Part shown: in pieces, positions 18,701-25,066 of the stretch
Layout: every line of letters begins with the position of its first letter
How positions within the stretch are numbered: position 1 is the stretch's first letter
Assembly: GCA_003427395.1 (NCBI GenBank)
Contig: BFEA01000056.1
Location: 442,280 to 467,345 of the forward strand
DNA: 25,066 bases
From: Chara braunii
Lineage: Eukaryota > Streptophyta > Charophyceae > Charales > Characeae
Reading direction: 5' to 3'
The notes under the pieces: model-generated
What the model saw: the letters and a program-made list of their open reading frames with translations, nothing else
What the model was told of the DNA's origin: nothing
The model's database searches: none
Program-made: the position numbers and the translations under genes

Positions 18701-21700
18701 AAACTCCGACGAAACAGTTTGTCACAGCCCCTCGTTTGTCGTCCTCTTCTCCCTCCCTCCCTCTCTGCCTACAGTTTACCGGGCAGCTCTGTTTGACTAT
18801 GTATATATATAATATATATATGAGTCGGTGAAACTCCGACGAAACAGTTTGTCACAGCCCCTCGTTTGTCGTCCTCTTCTCCCTCCCTCCCTCTCTGCCT
18901 ACAGTTTACCGGGCAGCTCTGTTTGACTATGTATATATATAATATATATATGAGTCGGTGAAACTCCGACGAAACAGTTTGTCACAGCCCCTCGTTTGTC
19001 GTCCTCTTCTCCCTCCCTCCCTCTCTGCCTACAGTTTACCGGGCAGCTCTGTTTGACTATGTATATATATAATATATATATGAGTCGGTGAAACTCCGAC
19101 GAAACAGTTTGTCACAGCCCCTCGTTTGTCGTCCTCTTCTCCCTCCCTCCCTCTCTGCCTACAGTTTACCGGGCAGCTCTGTTTGACTATGTATATATAT
19201 AATATATATATGAGTCGGTGAAACTCCGACGAAACAGTTTGTCACAGCCCCTCGTTTGTCGTCCTCTTCTCCCTCCCTCCCTCTCTGCCTACAGTTTACC
19301 GGGCAGCTCTGTTTGACTATGTATATATATAATATATATATGAGTCGGTGAAACTCCGACGAAACAGTTTGTCACAGCCCCTCGTTTGTCGTCCTCTTCT
19401 CCCTCCCTCCCTCTCTGCCTACAGTTTACCGGGCAGCTCTGTTTGACTATGTATATATATAATATATATATGAGTCGGTGAAACTCCGACGAAACAGTTT
19501 GTCACAGCCCCTCGTTTGTCGTCCTCTTCTCCCTCCCTCCCTCTCTGCCTACAGTTTACCGGGCAGCTCTGTTTGACTATGTATATATATAATATATATA
19601 TGAGTCGGTGAAACTCCGACGAAACAGTTTGTCACAGCCCCTCGTTTGTCGTCCTCTTCTCCCTCCCTCCCTCTCTGCCTACAGTTTACCGGGCAGCTCT
19701 GTTTGACTATGTATATATATAATATATATATGAGTCGGTGAAACTCCGACGAAACAGTTTGTCACAGCCCCTCGTTTGTCGTCCTCTTCTCCCTCCCTCC
19801 CTCTCTGCCTACAGTTTACCGGGCAGCTCTGTTTGACTATGTATATATATAATATATATATGAGTCGGTGAAACTCCGACGAAACAGTTTGTCACAGCCC
19901 CTCGTTTGTCGTCCTCTTCTCCCTCCCTCCCTCTCTGCCTACAGTTTACCGGGCAGCTCTGTTTGACTATGTATATATATAATATATATATGAGTCGGTG
20001 AAACTCCGACGAAACAGTTTGTCACAGCCCCTCGTTTGTCGTCCTCTTCTCCCTCCCTCCCTCTCTGCCTACAGTTTACCGGGCAGCTCTGTTTGACTAT
20101 GTATATATATAATATATATATGAGTCGGTGAAACTCCGACGAAACAGTTTGTCACAGCCCCTCGTTTGTCGTCCTCTTCTCCCTCCCTCCCTCTCTGCCT
20201 ACAGTTTACCGGGCAGCTCTGTTTGACTATGTATATATATAATATATATATGAGTCGGTGAAACTCCGACGAAACAGTTTGTCACAGCCCCTCGTTTGTC
20301 GTCCTCTTCTCCCTCCCTCCCTCTCTGCCTACAGTTTACCGGGCAGCTCTGTTTGACTATGTATATATATAATATATATATGAGTCGGTGAAACTCCGAC
20401 GAAACAGTTTGTCACAGCCCCTCGTTTGTCGTCCTCTTCTCCCTCCCTCCCTCTCTGCCTACAGTTTACCGGGCAGCTCTGTTTGACTATGTATATATAT
20501 AATATATATATGAGTCGGTGAAACTCCGACGAAACAGTTTGTCACAGCCCCTCGTTTGTCGTCCTCTTCTCCCTCCCTCCCTCTCTGCCTACAGTTTACC
20601 GGGCAGCTCTGTTTGACTATGTATATATATAATATATATATGAGTCGGTGAAACTCCGACGAAACAGTTTGTCACAGCCCCTCGTTTGTCGTCCTCTTCT
20701 CCCTCCCTCCCTCTCTGCCTACAGTTTACCGGGCAGCTCTGTTTGACTATGTATATATATAATATATATATGAGTCGGTGAAACTCCGACGAAACAGTTT
20801 GTCACAGCCCCTCGTTTGTCGTCCTCTTCTCCCTCCCTCCCTCTCTGCCTACAGTTTACCGGGCAGCTCTGTTTGACTATGTATATATATAATATATATA
20901 TGAGTCGGTGAAACTCCGACGAAACAGTTTGTCACAGCCCCTCGTTTGTCGTCCTCTTCTCCCTCCCTCCCTCTCTGCCTACAGTTTACCGGGCAGCTCT
21001 GTTTGACTATGTATATATATAATATATATATGAGTCGGTGAAACTCCGACGAAACAGTTTGTCACAGCCCCTCGTTTGTCGTCCTCTTCTCCCTCCCTCC
21101 CTCTCTGCCTACAGTTTACCGGGCAGCTCTGTTTGACTATGTATATATATAATATATATATGAGTCGGTGAAACTCCGACGAAACAGTTTGTCACAGCCC
21201 CTCGTTTGTCGTCCTCTTCTCCCTCCCTCCCTCTCTGCCTACAGTTTACCGGGCAGCTCTGTTTGACTATGTATATATATAATATATATATGAGTCGGTG
21301 AAACTCCGACGAAACAGTTTGTCACAGCCCCTCGTTTGTCGTCCTCTTCTCCCTCCCTCCCTCTCTGCCTACAGTTTACCGGGCAGCTCTGTTTGACTAT
21401 GTATATATATAATATATATATGAGTCGGTGAAACTCCGACGAAACAGTTTGTCACAGCCCCTCGTTTGTCGTCCTCTTCTCCCTCCCTCCCTCTCTGCCT
21501 ACAGTTTACCGGGCAGCTCTGTTTGACTATGTATATATATAATATATATATGAGTCGGTGAAACTCCGACGAAACAGTTTGTCACAGCCCCTCGTTTGTC
21601 GTCCTCTTCTCCCTCCCTCCCTCTCTGCCTACAGTTTACCGGGCAGCTCTGTTTGACTATGTATATATATAATATATATATGAGTCGGTGAAACTCCGAC

Positions 21701-24420
21701 GAAACAGTTTGTCACAGCCCCTCGTTTGTCGTCCTCTTCTCCCTCCCTCCCTCTCTGCCTACAGTTTACCGGGCAGCTCTGTTTGACTATGTATATATAT
21801 AATATATATATGAGTCGGTGAAACTCCGACGAAACAGTTTGTCACAGCCCCTCGTTTGTCGTCCTCTTCTCCCTCCCTCCCTCTCTGCCTACAGTTTACC
21901 GGGCAGCTCTGTTTGACTATGTATATATATAATATATATATGAGTCGGTGAAACTCCGACGAAACAGTTTGTCACAGCCCCTCGTTTGTCGTCCTCTTCT
22001 CCCTCCCTCCCTCTCTGCCTACAGTTTACCGGGCAGCTCTGTTTGACTATGTATATATATAATATATATATGAGTCGGTGAAACTCCGACGAAACAGTTT
22101 GTCACAGCCCCTCGTTTGTCGTCCTCTTCTCCCTCCCTCCCTCTCTGCCTACAGTTTACCGGGCAGCTCTGTTTGACTATGTATATATATAATATATATA
22201 TGAGTCGGTGAAACTCCGACGAAACAGTTTGTCACAGCCCCTCGTTTGTCGTCCTCTTCTCCCTCCCTCCCTCTCTGCCTACAGTTTACCGGGCAGCTCT
22301 GTTTGACTATGTATATATATAATATATATATGAGTCGGTGAAACTCCGACGAAACAGTTTGTCACAGCCCCTCGTTTGTCGTCCTCTTCTCCCTCCCTCC
22401 CTCTCTGCCTACAGTTTACCGGGCAGCTCTGTTTGACTATGTATATATATAATATATATATGAGTCGGTGAAACTCCGACGAAACAGTTTGTCACAGCCC
22501 CTCGTTTGTCGTCCTCTTCTCCCTCCCTCCCTCTCTGCCTACAGTTTACCGGGCAGCTCTGTTTGACTATGTATATATATAATATATATATGAGTCGGTG
22601 AAACTCCGACGAAACAGTTTGTCACAGCCCCTCGTTTGTCGTCCTCTTCTCCCTCCCTCCCTCTCTGCCTACAGTTTACCGGGCAGCTCTGTTTGACTAT
22701 GTATATATATAATATATATATGAGTCGGTGAAACTCCGACGAAACAGTTTGTCACAGCCCCTCGTTTGTCGTCCTCTTCTCCCTCCCTCCCTCTCTGCCT
22801 ACAGTTTACCGGGCAGCTCTGTTTGACTATGTATATATATAATATATATATGAGTCGGTGAAACTCCGACGAAACAGTTTGTCACAGCCCCTCGTTTGTC
22901 GTCCTCTTCTCCCTCCCTCCCTCTCTGCCTACAGTTTACCGGGCAGCTCTGTTTGACTATGTATATATATAATATATATATGAGTCGGTGAAACTCCGAC
23001 GAAACAGTTTGTCACAGCCCCTCGTTTGTCGTCCTCTTCTCCCTCCCTCCCTCTCTGCCTACAGTTTACCGGGCAGCTCTGTTTGACTATGTATATATAT
23101 AATATATATATGAGTCGGTGAAACTCCGACGAAACAGTTTGTCACAGCCCCTCGTTTGTCGTCCTCTTCTCCCTCCCTCCCTCTCTGCCTACAGTTTACC
23201 GGGCAGCTCTGTTTGACTATGTATATATATAATATATATATGAGTCGGTGAAACTCCGACGAAACAGTTTGTCACAGCCCCTCGTTTGTCGTCCTCTTCT
23301 CCCTCCCTCCCTCTCTGCCTACAGTTTACCGGGCAGCTCTGTTTGACTATGTATATATATAATATATATATGAGTCGGTGAAACTCCGACGAAACAGTTT
23401 GTCACAGCCCCTCGTTTGTCGTCCTCTTCTCCCTCCCTCCCTCTCTGCCTACAGTTTACCGGGCAGCTCTGTTTGACTATGTATATATATAATATATATA
23501 TGAGTCGGTGAAACTCCGACGAAACAGTTTGTCACAGCCCCTCGTTTGTCGTCCTCTTCTCCCTCCCTCCCTCTCTGCCTACAGTTTACCGGGCAGCTCT
23601 GTTTGACTATGTATATATATAATATATATATGAGTCGGTGAAACTCCGACGAAACAGTTTGTCACAGCCCCTCGTTTGTCGTCCTCTTCTCCCTCCCTCC
23701 CTCTCTGCCTACAGTTTACCGGGCAGCTCTGTTTGACTATGTATATATATAATATATATATGAGTCGGTGAAACTCCGACGAAACAGTTTGTCACAGCCC
23801 CTCGTTTGTCGTCCTCTTCTCCCTCCCTCCCTCTCTGCCTACAGTTTACCGGGCAGCTCTGTTTGACTATGTATATATATAATATATATATGAGTCGGTG
23901 AAACTCCGACGAAACAGTTTGTCACAGCCCCTCGTTTGTCGTCCTCTTCTCCCTCCCTCCCTCTCTGCCTACAGTTTACCGGGCAGCTCTGTTTGACTAT
24001 GTATATATATAATATATATATGAGTCGGTGAAACTCCGACGAAACAGTTTGTCACAGCCCCTCGTTTGTCGTCCTCTTCTCCCTCCCTCCCTCTCTGCCT
24101 ACAGTTTACCGGGCAGCTCTGTTTGACTATGTATATATATAATATATATATGAGTCGGTGAAACTCCGACGAAACAGTTTGTCACAGCCCCTCGTTTGTC
24201 GTCCTCTTCTCCCTCCCTCCCTCTCTGCCTACAGTTTACCGGGCAGCTCTGTTTGACTATGTATATATATAATATATATATGAGTCGGTGAAACTCCGAC
24301 GAAACAGTTTGTCACAGCCCCTCGTTTGTCGTCCTCTTCTCCCTCCCTCCCTCTCTGCCTACAGTTTACCGGGCAGCTCTGTTTGACTATGTATATATAT
24401 AATATATATATGAGTCGGTG
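15711..24420 (+). repeat. 130-bp satellite array, 67 head-to-tail copies, each with a hammerhead-like segment
   Basis: AAACTCCGAC recurs every 130 bp from 15841 to 24291, and the first copy at 15711 has AAACTCCGAT, giving exactly 67 units in 8,710 bp. All units look identical by eye. In order each contains the 3' half of a hammerhead core (CCGAC-GAAAC-AGTTTGTC), ACAGCCCC, a CCCTCCCTCCCTC pyrimidine block, TTTACCGGGCAGCTCTG, an AT tract of about 26 bp, and TGAGTCGGTG. The array begins inside the stem II loop, so the first unit is truncated. No coding frame persists. The absence of variation over 8.7 kb means either very recent amplification or a copy number created by assembly. Confidence 0.95.
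15830..15863 (+). ncRNA. Hammerhead-like segment of the array unit (first occurrence, degraded core)
   Basis: ATGA, then stem II GTCGG/CCGAC with a 7-base loop, GAAA, a 3-bp stem III (ACA/TGT) and GTC. The bases before ATGA are TAT where the hammerhead core requires CUG, so G5 and two other core positions are replaced by the AT tract. I predict no or very low self-cleavage for array units. The same segment recurs every 130 bp. Confidence 0.5.
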
Positions 24421-24533
24421 AAACTCCGACGAAACAGTTTGTCACAGCCCCTCGTTTGTTGTCCTCTTCTCTCTCTCTGCCTACGGTTTACCGGGCAGTT
24501 CTGTTTGTGACGATATATATATATATATATATA
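24421..24533 (+). repeat. Diverged, shortened satellite unit
   Basis: Continues the array but with GTTGTCC for GTCGTCC, loss of about 10 bases of the CCCTCC block, ACGGTTT for ACAGTTT, GCAGTTCTGTTTGTGACG, and a pure (TA)n tail. The unit is interrupted by the coding-like segment at 24534 before TGAGTCGG would appear. Confidence 0.9.
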
Positions 24534-24723
24534 CGGTGCGGGAGGAGGCGGTGTGCACGGACAATGACACCGACGGTGCAGAGGAAGATACCTACGGGAA
24601 AGGAAACGAGCTATGGCTGTCGCAAGAGATGGAACGACTGCGAGCCCTCCAACGAGGTCCTGGTACTGGTCTCATTCTGACAAGAGGCAAATGGGACTGG
24701 GTCATCAAGGAACCAGGGCATTA
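24534..24723 (+). pseudogene. Coding-like fragment between two satellite units
   Basis: About 190 bp bounded on both sides by TA repeats, with an uninterrupted frame through NELWLSQEMERLRALQRG and GKWDWVIKEPGH. The composition is unlike the flanking satellite and looks like protein-coding DNA: acidic start, amphipathic middle, Trp-rich end. I recognise no family. It may be the remnant of the retroelement body whose terminal repeats form the satellite. Its first 35 bases also occur at 11008, as an artefact. Confidence 0.4.
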
Positions 24724-24730
24724 TATATGT

Positions 24731-24862
24731 ATATATACAGATGAGTCGGTGAAACTCCGACGAAACAGTTTGTCACAGCCCCTCGTTTGTTGTCCTCTTC
24801 TCCCTCTCTGCCCACGGTTTACCGGGCAGTTCTATTTGGCGATATATATATATATATACAGA
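24731..24862 (+). repeat. Last diverged satellite unit
   Basis: The unit from TGAGTCGG (24742) to the (TA)n tail is flanked by an 11-bp direct repeat ATATATACAGA at 24731-24741 and 24852-24862, an offset of 121. It shares GTTGTCC, ACGGTTT and GGGCAGTTCT with the unit at 24421, so these two diverged together from the 67 array copies. Confidence 0.85.
24738..24774 (+). ncRNA. Hammerhead ribozyme-like motif, best copy
   Basis: CAGATGA (24738-24744) is one change from the core CUGAUGA (U4 to A). Stem II is GTCGG (24745-24749) with CCGAC (24757-24761) around loop TGAAACT. GAAA at 24762-24765 follows. Stem III is ACA/TGT around loop GTT, and cleavage would fall after GTC at 24774. Stem I is not formed by the adjacent bases, because the 5' side is a (TA)n tract while the 3' side is ACAGCCCC. 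A short stem III is known in hammerheads of Penelope-like elements and animal satellites. Activity is doubtful, the family resemblance is strong. Confidence 0.6.
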
Positions 24863-24900
24863 GTTGCCAGGCCGAACTTACGGAGGCCCCTAAGCTGACC

Positions 24901-24957
24901 CCCGAACGTTCGGGCGTTTGGGTCCCCGTACGGGGCCCGAACTCGAAGGGGTTCGGA
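24901..24957. other. Cluster of GC palindromes beyond the satellite
   Basis: CCCGAACGTTCGGG (24901-24914) and CCCCGTACGGGG (24924-24935) are perfect palindromes, and CCGAAC...GTTCGG can form a third stem. The DNA after 24964 switches abruptly to AT-rich sequence. The remaining bases to 25066 show no gene. Confidence 0.7.
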
Positions 24958-25066
24958 CCCCGCAAAAAAATATTTTGGTACCTAAAAATTATTATTTTTT
25001 TCTGATTTTTTTTTTGTGAGTTCTCTGTTATGTAAGCTACCTGTCTCTCAATTTCGAAGTCATTCT

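Noticed and set aside
15711-24420. CRISPR-like regular repeats.
   Set aside because: The units are contiguous and identical with no variable spacers, and the genome is eukaryotic. This is a satellite.

Overview
The window looks like nuclear DNA from a green-lineage (Viridiplantae) eukaryote with a repeat-rich genome. The only gene I can identify with confidence is the C-terminal half of a plant-type nucleotide-sugar / sugar-phosphate transporter of the TPT/NST family (KT group). It lies on the + strand in three exons (3572-3675, 5707-5935, 7827-7973) joined by GT-AG introns of 2,031 and 1,891 bp. Its sequence is very close to the land-plant family, while long introns packed with small transposons and microsatellites are unlike compact chlorophyte genomes. 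A streptophyte alga such as a charophyte is a plausible source, but that is inference.

Layout. 1-3571: minisatellite, trinucleotide and dinucleotide repeats and short inverted-repeat elements, presumably the upstream intron, with no exon recognised. 3572-7973: the transporter gene, its introns holding (GA)n tandem units, an AT-rich island, and miniature inverted-repeat elements of two families. Family A has TTAA at its ends and TIR ACCRCCAGTAC. Family B has TIR CTACCNTCTTC...CCGAA. 7974-10532: presumed 3' flank and intergenic DNA. 10533-11007: 475 N. 11008-11080: 35 misplaced bases followed by a complete 38-bp Nextera mate-pair junction adapter, which is an assembly artefact. 11081-15710: microsatellites, AT-rich islands, a cluster of miniature elements (13531-14277) and one weak exon candidate (14466-14551).

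15711-24420 is an uninterrupted satellite: 67 head-to-tail copies of a 130-bp unit, identical by eye except one base in the first copy. Two diverged, shortened units follow, separated by a 190-bp coding-like segment. Each unit carries the stem II, GAAA, stem III and GUC portion of a hammerhead ribozyme. The conserved CUGAUGA strand is degraded by a (TA)n tract in the array but is almost complete (one substitution) in the last diverged unit at 24738. This resembles tandem ribozyme-bearing retroelement ends (Penelope-like elements or retrozymes) and is the most interesting object here.

The 35 bases before the adapter at 11008-11042 are identical to 24534-24568, just past the array, in the order and orientation expected of a circularised mate-pair molecule running from 11081 to 24568. 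The left contig edge is therefore chimeric, and the library insert size gives an independent check on the assembled array length.
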